Source: Membranipora membranacea (Eukaryota > Bryozoa > Gymnolaemata > Cheilostomatida > Membraniporidae). Taken from it: DNA of 64,000 bases. The position numbers were made by a program, and so were the translations under genes. The notes under the pieces were generated by a model. It did no database searches, was not told where the DNA came from, and saw nothing but the letters and a program-made list of their open reading frames with translations. Numbering within the stretch: the first letter of the stretch is position 1; each line of letters begins with the position of its first letter. The stretch spans positions 2,294,001-2,358,000 of the forward strand of contig OU612065.1 in the NCBI GenBank assembly GCA_914767715.1, written 5' to 3'. Shown here piece by piece: positions 1 through 10,491 of the stretch.

Positions 1-302
1 GATTGGCCTGTCTGCTTAATGACGATCAACCAATTAACTTGAGGTTGATGTGTTTGTTTTATTCCCAACAACAAAATGTATACACAATTGCAAAAATACA
101 ATTTTCTCTCTAGAATTAGCCTGTTGGCAAATCTAAGATAATCCCTGCTTGATCACAATCCAGTAGTCAAAGTGCTGACAATAAAGAGTAACTAGTATCT
201 TCTTATCAAGAAACACAGCAATGGGTTGAGACCTTACCATACTGGACATCACATCACAGCGTTACAAGAATGTAAGAAACATCTTGCATTTTTATTTTAC
301 AG
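1..302 (+). other. Probable intron upstream of a terminal exon
   Basis: I see no coding segment here. The stretch ends in a T-rich tract and AG at 301-302, directly before the exon at 303, so it is read as the end of the last intron of a gene that starts outside the window. Confidence 0.45.
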
Positions 303-444
303 GAAGGAGTGGAGACAGAAGCACCACCTGTCCACAGCTACTGACAGCAATGGAGCAGCTAATGGTGATGCGAATGTGGAGGGTGAAAGTGGAGCTGAGA
401 TGACTCTCTTAGATGATCAGAATAATAGCAAACATCTGGACTAA
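303..444 (+). CDS. 3'-terminal exon of an unidentified gene (partial)
   Basis: An open frame follows a T-rich acceptor (AG at 301-302) and ends at the stop at 442-444. It starts in the last base of a split codon and encodes about 47 residues. The peptide begins basic (KEWRQKHH) and becomes a hydrophilic tail rich in Asn, Gly, Glu and Asp that ends NNSKHLD. Such a tail would suit the cytoplasmic end of a membrane protein or a disordered carboxyl terminus, but no domain is visible and I do not recognise the family. The rest of the gene lies left of the window. The exon call rests on the acceptor and the clean stop, so it is moderate at best. Confidence 0.4.
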
Positions 445-2474
445 CATTAAAAGCAACGCTTTAATCAACCCTGAAAAAAATGTGGCAATGTTTGCTTTGG
501 AAAGGGGAAGACCTAGGGTCACAAATTATATTTGTATGAGCGGCAGAATCAAAAAACTTATGCAAGGTATATTTTCAATTTCCACGCGTTCTATTCACAA
601 TGCAGCTTTTATTTCCACAGCCAGCCATGCTATTTCAAAGGTCATGGTCAGTGCCTCAACTAGCTTGAGTGCTCAAACTGCTCTCTACACAAAGATTATG
701 CTACTTGATTATAGTATGTTGGTGAAGTATGAAGTTCTATACTTAATGCTTTCTATTCTATGTTACACATTTACAGTACTTAGTTTAGATCATGTATCCA
801 CTTTCTTAGCTTAGGCGTGGTGGCATGTGATAACCGTAGGTGGTGTGATTAATTACAGCATTTTTTCTGTGTTTCACTTTAGAATATTTCCGTATAAGTG
901 AATCATTGAAATAGGACATTTCACGGTCACATGTTGGTTCAAAATTTCTTACTCCTCGGTAAGATTATGCTGAGCCCCCAGACTTTTGCCCCTCGCTCGG
1001 CGAGGGAAAATTTAGGTAAGATAAATCTAGAAGTAAATAACCCAGGGTAAATACAATATATGTAGTAATCATAATAACATGAGCCATTATACTATGTGCA
1101 ATAAGTACTATAAATCAATTATGTAAATCCCTTCTTCTCTTACATAATAATGGCTATAGATTTTATTTGTCAATCACCTATAATGCTTTACTTATGGTCT
1201 CATAATAATAAGTATTGGGATGACACAATTTTTAACCAATAAAGTACATTGATTTGAATAGTATATATGAATACTTATATTTTTAATTTTACTAAATACA
1301 CAGAAATTTTATTCTATGAGAATTAATCATAAAATCAAAGCCTTTGGATGGATGTAGAGCTGGTCCTTTGGACATGGATATTAGTAGCTATATTTGCATA
1401 CTTGGATCATGCGTGGAGAAAAAAAAAAGTACTCGTGAATTTGGGTCGAGGCCCGAGGGTGGCCTCCTAAGCCCATTCATAGCAGCAGGCTGAGCATAAA
1501 TAGGATTGGTTTACGCTTGATGTTATAACCTAGATTTATCCAAGTCTTTTGTGATTCCGCTGGTAGTATCACTTTGTATATTATTGAGTAGTTTGTATGC
1601 TATGTTCTCACAACAATAAGGAATATTTTGAATAAATGCCAACCCTGAATGCCCTCATTCATAAACAACACAATCAGCTATTGAGCTAATAGTCATGCTT
1701 GCATAGATATCGTATTATTGAGTGCTGTGTGAGAGAAGCATCAACAACTTCACACTGACAAACACACATTGAGGGCAGCAGGCAGCGACAGCCACCGGAC
1801 AGCCTGTCCCAGATACTCTTATTGTACCTATCTATATATACACAATCACATGTCTGCTGTACTACTCTTAGTAAAGGGATTTATTAGTATATAAGATAGA
1901 CGTAAGAAATTTCAACCTGATCAACGGAACTGCTCTGGAACAAAGCAAGGTAAATAATGAGGAATTATGTTTGTAGAGTTTACCATGTATTGGACGGAGT
2001 TGTGAACTTAAAATCAATGTTGGTTTAAGGCTCAAATAGAACATGACACTGCTTTCTTTTGACGACTTTCTAAGACAAGGTCCTTAAACTCTCGGGTTAA
2101 ATATCTTCGGAAAAAAGTTTCAGCTAAACTATTGTACACAAAGCACCATGTCCAAAGCAGAGCTCAGCAGTTGAAAACTATATACCTACATGTATTAACA
2201 TATTCATTAGTGTGAGGAAACAATATCGGCAACCTGGAAATTTGGATTTAAAACCGTCATGAAGATATCACTGATCAGCGACTTTTGTGATCCTACTGAT
2301 CTAAATTATACTTGTTTTATTATATTATTATTGATTTTGAGATGAGAGAACACATTCCATATACCAGTGTTGTTATGTGTAGTTATGTAAGTCTGAGCTG
2401 TACTACACATATCATCAGCATTGTGAACATTGTTCAGACATACTAGATCTTATATTTCTGTTGTACATTTTCAG
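445..2474. other. Intergenic spacer, no recognised gene
   Basis: AT-rich sequence with no credible coding frame; the overlapping frame at 413-814 has no family features. A donor-like site near 1949-1954 (AAG then GTAAAT) could end an untranslated first exon of the gene whose ATG follows an acceptor at 2474. That link is inferred only from the splice signals. Confidence 0.4.
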
Positions 2475-3384
2475 ATGCCGGGCAGATCTAGATATGGGGC
2501 ACCACTACCCTTGATGGTTGGACCCGCCGTAGTACAGGCTAACTACCAAGCCTCACATATGAGGTAACCATATCTATACATGTTTTACATAAGAAGTAAT
2601 TTTGGCATGCGTACCTGAGAGCGTAAACAGTACAATTCTAGCGTTACGATTATTTTGATAAGTATAGTTGAGTTTCAATGTTATGGTGTCGTATGGTTCG
2701 AGTAACGAGCTATGCGGTTTCTCATTACTATGTGCAGATCTTGACTTATCAAACACAGACAATAGTGTTGTAGAGAAAGACATTTTCAATGAATGATTTT
2801 GTATATCAATATTTGTGACAAAGCTGAAGCTTTAGTATAAAATGAAAAATAGTTGCTCTTATTTTTGCAATATTTTTAGTATTCGCCCTCCACCTCACTA
2901 CCCGAGTACAAGAAGATCAAACAGAAAACATTCACCTCCGGAGGATGAACTGGAGGAGCGCCCCCACACTATAGATATCATAGGTGATGGGCCTGAGACT
3001 AGCATTTGTGGTCATATCGATCTGCTAGTCAATCTACCCCTCCACAATCAAATGCACAGGCAACTATTAGAAACATTCAAATCAAAACCCGGTAACTATG
3101 AGGGAAAGTACAACGATAATAAGCCGAGTACAGCCAGCGTTCATAATTACGGACGAGGTTATCTCAAGATTCACTTCACCGATGACATCACTCGAATAGA
3201 GATGAGCGAATTTCTACTTGGTCACGGATGGCGACTTCTCAACGCAAGCTGCTCTGCTGACAATGGTAGTCAAGTTGTCTACGAGAAGTGGACCAATGTC
3301 ATACAGAGGAAGCCTAAACACTCGGCGGGCACAAGAATGTCACGATCGATCAAACGTAAAATACCATCCATGAGATATTACTGA
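2475..3384 (+). CDS. Two-exon gene of unknown family, about 197 residues
   Basis: Exon 1 is 2475-2563. Its ATG directly follows a TTTTCAG acceptor, which implies an untranslated upstream exon. Exon 2 is 2880-3384. The GT-AG intron between them joins in frame through a split Ser codon. The protein begins MPGRSRYGAPLPLMVGPAVV, has a Pro-rich, charged stretch (RPPPHYPSTRR, then EDELEERP), and then a probably folded core with YGRGYLKIHFTDD and a GHGWRLLNASC segment. It closes with a strongly basic tail (SRSIKRKIPSMRYY) that could be a nuclear localisation signal. There is no signal peptide or membrane segment. I do not recognise the family. Support is the open frame, good splice sites, ordinary composition and a palindromic transposon just after the stop, as is usual for a 3' flank. 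Confidence 0.6.
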
Positions 3385-3397
3385 CTACATCAATCCT

Positions 3398-3519
3398 AGA
3401 TCAAGTTTGATCCATTTGCCTAAACTTTGGAGTTGCCCCCCTCTACTGGTCACGCCTGCGGCCGTGACCAGTGGACTGGGAGGAACTCGGAATGCAGGCA
3501 AATGGACCAAACTTGATCA
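3398..3519. repeat. Palindromic MITE, family A, with flanking direct repeat
   Basis: Arms starting GATCAAGTTTGATCCATTTG and ending in its near complement form a long hairpin around a GC-rich centre (about 3450-3475). An 11-base direct repeat, ACATCAATCCT, flanks it at 3387-3397 and 3520-3530 and looks like a target-site duplication. A diverged copy is at about 17922-18018. It has no coding capacity. Confidence 0.8.
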
Positions 3520-4297
3520 ACATCAATCCTGAGGGATTTTCTTTAATTTAATGTTATCCAATGGCCACGTCGTTATTATATGCTCAAAGGAACTGTCTGA
3601 GGCCTCTGAAAAGGATGGAAATTTCTTTTCAAATTATAATCCCAAACTACAGCAAAAGATATGAATGTTGTCATAAACCAGGGATTAAGGATTTGCCCAA
3701 AGCAATCAGTCAGCTAACTTTATATGCATTGGTCTGAATGCCATTGAACCCATCCTATTCACCTCATCTTTTGTTGGTAAGGATCTCATTCTGCTAAAAA
3801 TGGACACATTTGAAGTTTACAAACATATTGCATGTTTTTCGTAGGCTTTTGTAGGGTAAACTAGAGTAGTTAATTGACCTTCCATTTATTGCTGCTGAGG
3901 AAGCAGCTGATTCTAAAATAATATGTAACAAAAAGTGAATGCTGGTACAAATTTTATCAACTCATGAAAACTCTTAGCATAAGGCTTAAAGCTGTGCTGG
4001 ATCATAATATTTCACTGTATTATATATTGAATATATTAAAACCATGTAACTTTTACTTGACATACCTAATACCTTTATATCGCGTCTATTTTACAGTTGA
4101 TAGATAAAGTTTTCTAACATATTGAATACCATGTACTCATATTTCATATGATTACCGGTTTGTAACATTAATCACAGTTTCATATTTACAGAGGTATTTT
4201 GATATTAGGCTTATACACAATAATAAATTCTTTTCGTTTAACTAAAAGATTTATATATATACATATATGGTTAGCGGAGTAGAACGAGTCATACCCA
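3520..4297. other. Intergenic spacer between convergent genes
   Basis: AT-rich spacer between the unknown gene's stop and the geminin stop. I see no gene, RNA or clear repeat beyond the right copy of the direct repeat at its left edge. Confidence 0.5.
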
Positions 4298-6751
4298 TTA
4301 GCTGACCTTCTCCTCACAGCTGCTGTCGTCAGCGCTCTCTGTACTATTATCATAGTCTGATGTTTTGTCACTAATTTGTTCGTATTCTGTTGAGGGTTCA
4401 GATTCTAATTTTTTGTCTGCCGTGTCATCATTTTCCTCACATAACCCAGTTAATACCTGAAACAGTATCGGGCCATTGAAAATTAGTGAAAACAATGTTA
4501 TCAGTACAGGTTACCTTAGCCGTTAAAAATTTGACAATCACAGTTCATTGAATTGCAAAATAAGAGGTGGCCGATGGTTAGAGCTTTTGTCACTTTAAAG
4601 TAAATAAGCAGCTCGCTGAAGAGAGATCATGAGAGCGTTATCTCAACATACCCATTCCATACCATCTCGGACGTATGCTATCATTATCCTATGCAATATA
4701 CAACACTCTACATATTGGAAAGATATAATTGCAGTGATGAGAACTCAATGATGTGTCATAAATTACCTTAATGGTGTCAGCCAGCTGCTCAGCATGTTCA
4801 GCCAGCTGCTCATACTTTTTATTCTCTTCTTGTAGTTCGGTTACTTTATCTGTTAGAGTTTTCTCCTTATTGTGAAGCTGATAGACACAGAAAACATAAT
4901 ATCTATAATTTGTATGACCAACCAAATTCTCAGATGGTTGAGTTATTACCTTGACTATTACTCCGCAGGACTGGTTTTTTTAATGCGTCATCTGGTGGAA
5001 ATGGATAAAAAGGGATTGCTCCAGTCCTAAAACACAGCGCATTATCAGTTCACTAGTGGGTAGTCAAACAGATACAACCAGGCTACTGGTGTCATTAGTC
5101 TATTTGGGTTTGATAATAGCAATAATAACAACCGGCTGTATAAGCTTTGAAAGCTGGTGATTGCTGCTAATCAGTGTGCGAGGGTTATTCCAGATATGTA
5201 ATTTTGATATTAGCAGGTTTTCAATTGTTTGAATCCACCGACTCTAGATCAGGTATTAGTCTTAACCAGGCATATTTGACCGACCTGGTAAACCCTGCAA
5301 ACTTGATACTCAGCTAACTTCTTTTGACACATTCTAATCAGAACCATGAAATGAAGATGGAAATGCGATTAGATATCTGTCATTATCATCTCAAAGGTTT
5401 ATCTGGGAGTGAGGATTGTCAGTACATGGATTCTGAATATCCTTAGCGATGATTTGAATGTTTGTGACTGCTTGATAATGATCAGTGTGGTTATTAACCC
5501 TAGCTGTAACATATTAGCTACATTGGTGATTCATCCACATAAATATACCTGCTCATTTTCTTCTAAAGCTTTCTCTAAAGCCTGACGCCGTGTTTCAGCC
5601 AGTTCTTTCCAATAGTCTATACCCGCATTTTCTTCACAAAGACAGAATATTGAGTTGATTGATACACGTATATATGGAGACCACACACAGACATTATATA
5701 GTCAGGCAGCTAGTTCTGCTGCAGGCCTACGTACGCAAAGTCTTCACAGTGAAATGGTAATAATCAAGGCTATTTTGCATCCCTCTTGCTCAACTATGAT
5801 GTGGAAGTGGGATATAAATTTGACTGAAGCGTACAAGCCCATTTCTACATCATACTTGAGCAGGAGGGGAAAATTTCTAACTCTGTCAATAATTTTACCA
5901 AAAAGAGCTTTGGATTTTTTTACTCATTTAACTACAGCAGCAATGGCTGCCGGACAAAAAGATGAGTTTACATTGCCATGTCTGTCAATGAAACGTAACA
6001 GTTTGTCTGTACTTCGAGACAATGGCAATGTGAGAATTATTATAAATTCGACAGAATAGCTGCCCAATTAATTGGTGATGTTATCTCACCTGGTTAGTCT
6101 GTAAACAGATTTAGTTAGTTTTTAATATGTGAATAAGATGCACACTATACAGAACCAAACACAATGAGATTACCAGTCAATATATACTTTTAAAATGATG
6201 AAGCTGATGAAAATGATGAAACCTTGTTGAATGTTCATGAGTTGAGTTTCCACAAAAGGGGGCAATTACCGATCAATATACTGCTTGTGCACGCAGCTAT
6301 GAGGTGTACCTGAAGTGAGATCATCTGCTGAGATTCTATTTTTAACTTCTATACATGTCTCATCTGTGTTGACACCTTTATCTTCACAGAGAGAACACCT
6401 ATTCTCTTTTATATCTTCTCTCACAGTATCAGTGAACACAGAGAAAGTCGAGCCAGTCTTATGCTTCTTCTGAGAACTGCTTGTACTTAATTTTCGTTTC
6501 TTTTGTGTTGTCTACAAAATCAACAAGACTGCCATGAAAGCTCAGTTCATTAAAAATTTTTCTGTTCCCCTCTGCTGGACACTAATTTGCTAAAAAAACA
6601 CATCAGCCTATGGTTGTTCTGACACTATCTCGTAACAGAGTTTCAGTGTGGTCGGACAGTACATAGTATATACCTGTATGATTTGTGAGTCAGGTAGGAT
6701 GTTGGTGTGTGATGATGACTGCTGTAGTACTTTCAATCCAGATCTTTTCAT
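4298..6751 (-). CDS. GMNN: Geminin, DNA replication licensing inhibitor
   Basis: Five exons on the minus strand: 6674-6751, 6310-6511, 5549-5631, 4767-4877, 4298-4456, about 210 residues, close to human geminin. Geminin binds CDT1 to block re-licensing of origins and is destroyed by the anaphase-promoting complex. The N-terminus starts MKRSGLKVLQQ; its RSGL fits the destruction-box position of vertebrate geminin. A Lys/Ser-rich stretch is followed by FSVFTD. The diagnostic coiled coil begins about residue 100 (YWKELAETRRQALEKALEEN) and continues through LTDKVTELQEENKKYEQLAE and AEQLADTIK to about 158. The tail is acidic (DDSSCEEKVS). All introns are GT-AG and in frame. An acceptor-like TTTTAG just 5' of the start suggests an untranslated first exon. 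A geminin-family paralogue (MCIDAS or GMNC) is less likely because the protein is short and ends in an acidic tail. Confidence 0.93.
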
Positions 6752-8573
6752 AGTTGTGTCAGCCTAAAATGTAAATCAGTAAATTCATGACAAGGCAGTA
6801 TAAAGGATTACTCCTTGTCAGTATACACCATAGAGTTATTACATACTCTAGAGTGGACAATGCAGTGCTCAAAACGTCCTACTTAATTATTGCGAAATCC
6901 ATGACGCGACGCAATCTGGTTGTGCATGGCTAGTGCCTGTATCATATAACTTATCATTGAGAATATAGGAATTGAGCATGACAATTTATGTTTTAGAGCG
7001 CTTATAGCCATTTTTGTGGAAAATTTTTCATGTCACACCATGTGAAACACTTGTAGGTATTTTCACTTGCAGCCATTGGAAAATTTTTCTATGTTTTCCC
7101 ATCAAAATAAGCCAAAACCCCAACCGCAAACACATCTTTTTGATGAAAAAAAGTTACCGGGCTAGCTTGTTTTTTCCACGTTTCTCCCAACCATAAATTG
7201 TATTCTGTCTCTTTTACTCATATGTTAGCCATCAAGTGAGTTAATGTTATATGTTCAGTACAAGGTGTACACATAGCTTCTGGAAAAACTGACTGAAGGT
7301 TAAAAGTCGGCCTCTAAGTTCCGCCATTTGCAGAAGCAATTTACATACGGTTCTGACGTAAGATTCGGTGTTTAGATTTGGCTATGTCATTTAGAGTTCT
7401 AAATTCCCTCTCTGGTGGTGTCCTCTAGTTTTTGAATTCGCAAAACCATTCAACCATACACAGCAGGTTTTGAAAGCATATAAATGAATGCATTTCGTTT
7501 TTGATAAGTCGCTGAGTATCAAGTGAATCTTTGAATGGAAAACTCACATACCTATCCAGACTGACTCCAGATTTTACAGAACAAACACTCTCTAAGGTGA
7601 CATTTTAAGTTGACGGATATTTCTGATTTCTCACCATACTTGAAATAAGGGACCATTTGCTTCAGAGCGGTCGGTCGTTGTGGATGTTTGATACAATTTT
7701 CTGGTATGTTTATTATGACTATGGTTGTTTGTTTGTGTTGTAAATTAGTTGAGATGGCAACTTCAGCATCATAAAGAATATTTTGTAGCACTCCAGTCAA
7801 GGCACTGGCAGTTGACGTATATATGTGTATTTGTTTGCATAGTTTTGAGGGAAGGGGGATTAGTGTAGGAGTGTGCAATCTTTTGAAATGACGTGACGTA
7901 CTGATGTGATAACTTCAGGTTAAGTTTTCAAGTTACATTATACACAATAATTTAGGAACGACGACCATGTTGTAAGTAAAGCTCCTTCACCAAGCTAATA
8001 ATTTTAGCAAATTGCATATGACCACAGACAGGAACTTTATACAAATTAATAGAAGAAGTTTCAGTTTGTGGCATAGGCCTACAAGTATTTATATTAACCG
8101 AGACACAGGTATTCTGTAGTTTGTGCATGTCCAGGGGTTGAGAGGTCGCGGCATTTTTCCACAAATTACAGAATACATGTGAACCGAGGCATAAGGCAAT
8201 GATATCTAGCCTCATACATAAGCTATATGTGTACTTGTGTAGTAATTCTAAAATACCAGATTAAAGTAAATCAAGTTGAGAAATGTGATTTTACATTAGG
8301 TGATTAATTCATTGATTAATTGACTATTGAAATTATTGTTGGTTGGAAAATATGGACGGGAGCCAACAGCAGCAGCTGCAAAACATCCTTTGATTGTTGA
8401 TATTCACTCAATGGATTTAGGTAAAAAGTCCTTGCCTAAGATTTCTTTAGTCTGTATCTATAATTTGTCTTAAGTAACACTAAGTCGATGTGCTGGTCCA
8501 ACCAACGGAAAGAAGTCAACACATCATTGGCATGGCTAACTTAACTAACTCAATGGACCACCATGTCATGTAT

Positions 8574-8607
8574 TAGCCTGTCTTGACAAGCTTGTCAAGA
8601 CAGGCTA
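8574..8607. repeat. Perfect 34-bp palindrome inside a 9-bp target duplication
   Basis: The 17-base arm TAGCCTGTCTTGACAAG is followed at once by its exact reverse complement. The direct repeat GTCATGTAT flanks it at 8565-8573 and 8608-8616. Related copies lie at 18906-18958, 36502-36552, 37153-37209 and 60722-60785, so this is a dispersed short inverted-repeat family (family B) reduced here to its two ends. Confidence 0.85.
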
Positions 8608-8758
8608 GTCATGTATGTAACTTAACTATTAATTAATTAAATTATTATTAGTTAAATAATCAGTTAAGCCAAGTCACTTTAGTCAAGGAGTCTGCTTTAG
8701 TTGAGGAGTAACAGTAACAGCTTATTTTGTTAGGCATGCAAGGCAAGGTGGTGAAGTG

Positions 8759-9140
8759 CATAGGACTGCCGCAGTTCCTGATTTTGGGCTTGGTGTGGGT
8801 GGGTGGTGGGAATGATGGAAGCTCTATTTGCTTTGCAGTTTTGAGTTTTTAAGGAAACATGATTTTTAACTATTTACTAAGTTTTTCACAATTCCCATAC
8901 TACAAACTATTACCGGTAGGGGAGAAGAGAAGATACCTCAAATGTGTGCGGAATAGGCGATATAGTTGTCTTCTCTTCTCCCCGACCGGTAATAGTTTGT
9001 AGTATGGGAATTGCGAAAAACTTGAATAGTTAAAAAACATGTTTACTTAAAAACTAAAAAATGCAAAGCAAATAGAGCTTCCATCCTTGCCACCCCCCAC
9101 CCACACCAAGCCCAAAATCAGGAACTGCGGCAGTCCTACA
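8759..9140. mobile_element. Non-autonomous hAT-like element, family C (382 bp)
   Basis: Two arms of about 110-150 bases (left 8759 onward, right ending 9140) are near-perfect inverted repeats whose outer bases read CATAGGACTGCCGCAGTTCC. An 8-base direct repeat, GTGAAGTG, flanks the unit at 8751-8758 and 9141-9148; duplications of this length are typical of hAT elements. No transposase is encoded. A 40-bp miniature of the same ends is at 18148-18187. Confidence 0.85.
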
Positions 9141-10491
9141 GTGAAGTGCCAGTCAGTGATTAGTCTTAGAATAGGACTACTGCATTCCCTGACTTTGAGA
9201 AATGAAATAGTCCTATGTTGGTTAGTTAGAACAAGGTAAAACAGCTCAATCAACAGCCCTGTTACCTCAGTGGTTAGTAGTAGTACCAGCTAGTGCTAGT
9301 ACATACATACAGTAACATTACATAATACTGACTGATAAATTCAATTGATGTTTGATTCAATCAATTGCAAAGAGAGGGCAAACCCGTACAATACACTCCT
9401 AACCTTATGAATGAGTTGATTGAAATCATGATTGATAAGTAAGATGAAGCTTCATACCATAATAAGACAGATCAGTGAGTGAGTTACAAAGTAATACTTC
9501 TTTCTGTGACTTCTGTTCTGTGCTCCAACCTTATAGAATTATAACTTGGCTGCCACTCAAATTTCCCGGGTTGAGCTAGTTGGATGGTTCCGGTTGTTTC
9601 GAAGATTTATGTGAAAGTTTATTGTTGTTATAGCTTGCAAACAATTTCATGGGAAGACAACCCAAAATTTCATTATGTTTGTGAAATGGTCCAAGAACAG
9701 AATCGCACAACTCATATTATTGATCATGAATCTGAGCTGAGACCACCCTCCATGCTGCGGCGCGTCATAGCCTGTCTAGACACCTACTGTTATGAATACA
9801 GTGGCGACGACGGTCTGCTATATCAAATCAAGAGGATTGCTCATATGTTTCCCTCACCAAGTTTGGCAGCGTATAGTTATTTTAATAACTCTACGGGGCC
9901 TCACTCAGCCTTGTCATGCAGCCACTTTTTTGTTTTTTTTTTTGTGGCGTAACACGGCTAGGTCTCACTAGCCCTGGTATAGCATACAATGTCATACCAT
10001 TACATTGAGCAGCCTATTATTGAACAGAAAACTTCACTTGTAATTACATTTTAAGGGTTGTGGGGCTGGACAAATAATTATATTTAGGTTTTTGTTCGGA
10101 CCGTTCGGAATGGGTAAGGCAGCTGACATCACCTACACAATAGAAGGACACAACTTTCTGTATCATATCACACCGCTTTTGCAATGCGCAGACACTTCCT
10201 TCTTCATACAACATCCAACATTTCAAAACTGAGAGAAGTCAATCTTTCAAAAGCGTCCTTTCATTTTAATTTTTCTCAAAACAATTTATGGAAAAAATCA
10301 GATGAATGAGTTGTGAAAATAAGCACCACTAGATTGTTTACACTGATTCCTAAATTTGATGGTTTAGGAAAAGTTAACAAATGACAAATCTCTATGTCTA
10401 TTACAATTAAAAAAAGGAAAGAAATCAAACCCTGTTGGATTATGAATATTTTAAGTACTAAATTTGGCATTATTCTGTATGCAGGATTTAA

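Larger units (their letters stand above)
6752..10491. other. Long spacer: transposons and unsupported open frames
   Basis: Besides the two inverted-repeat elements listed separately, this spacer holds minus-strand frames at 7552-7878 and 7952-8215 and a plus-strand frame at 9584-9952. The minus frames have fairly protein-like composition and donor-like GT sites near their ends. I could not join them into a model with a methionine start, and I recognise no domain. The 9584-9952 frame ends in a poly-T stretch and looks spurious. The span could hide exons of a small minus-strand gene. Confidence 0.4.

Noticed and set aside
413-814. 133-codon plus-strand frame
   Set aside because: It overlaps the terminal exon in another frame, has odd composition and no recognisable domain.
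969-1010. CTCGGCGAGG palindrome in a GC-rich patch
   Set aside because: Only a 10-base symmetry with no second copy or flanking duplication; a similar phrase near 39550 is too short to call a repeat.
5655-6059. 134-codon plus-strand frame
   Set aside because: It lies inside a geminin intron, shows no domain, and has no splice or promoter context. It could be a decayed repeat.
9584-9952. 122-codon plus-strand frame
   Set aside because: It ends by running into a poly-T tract read as Phe/Val, and has no recognised domain or partner exon.
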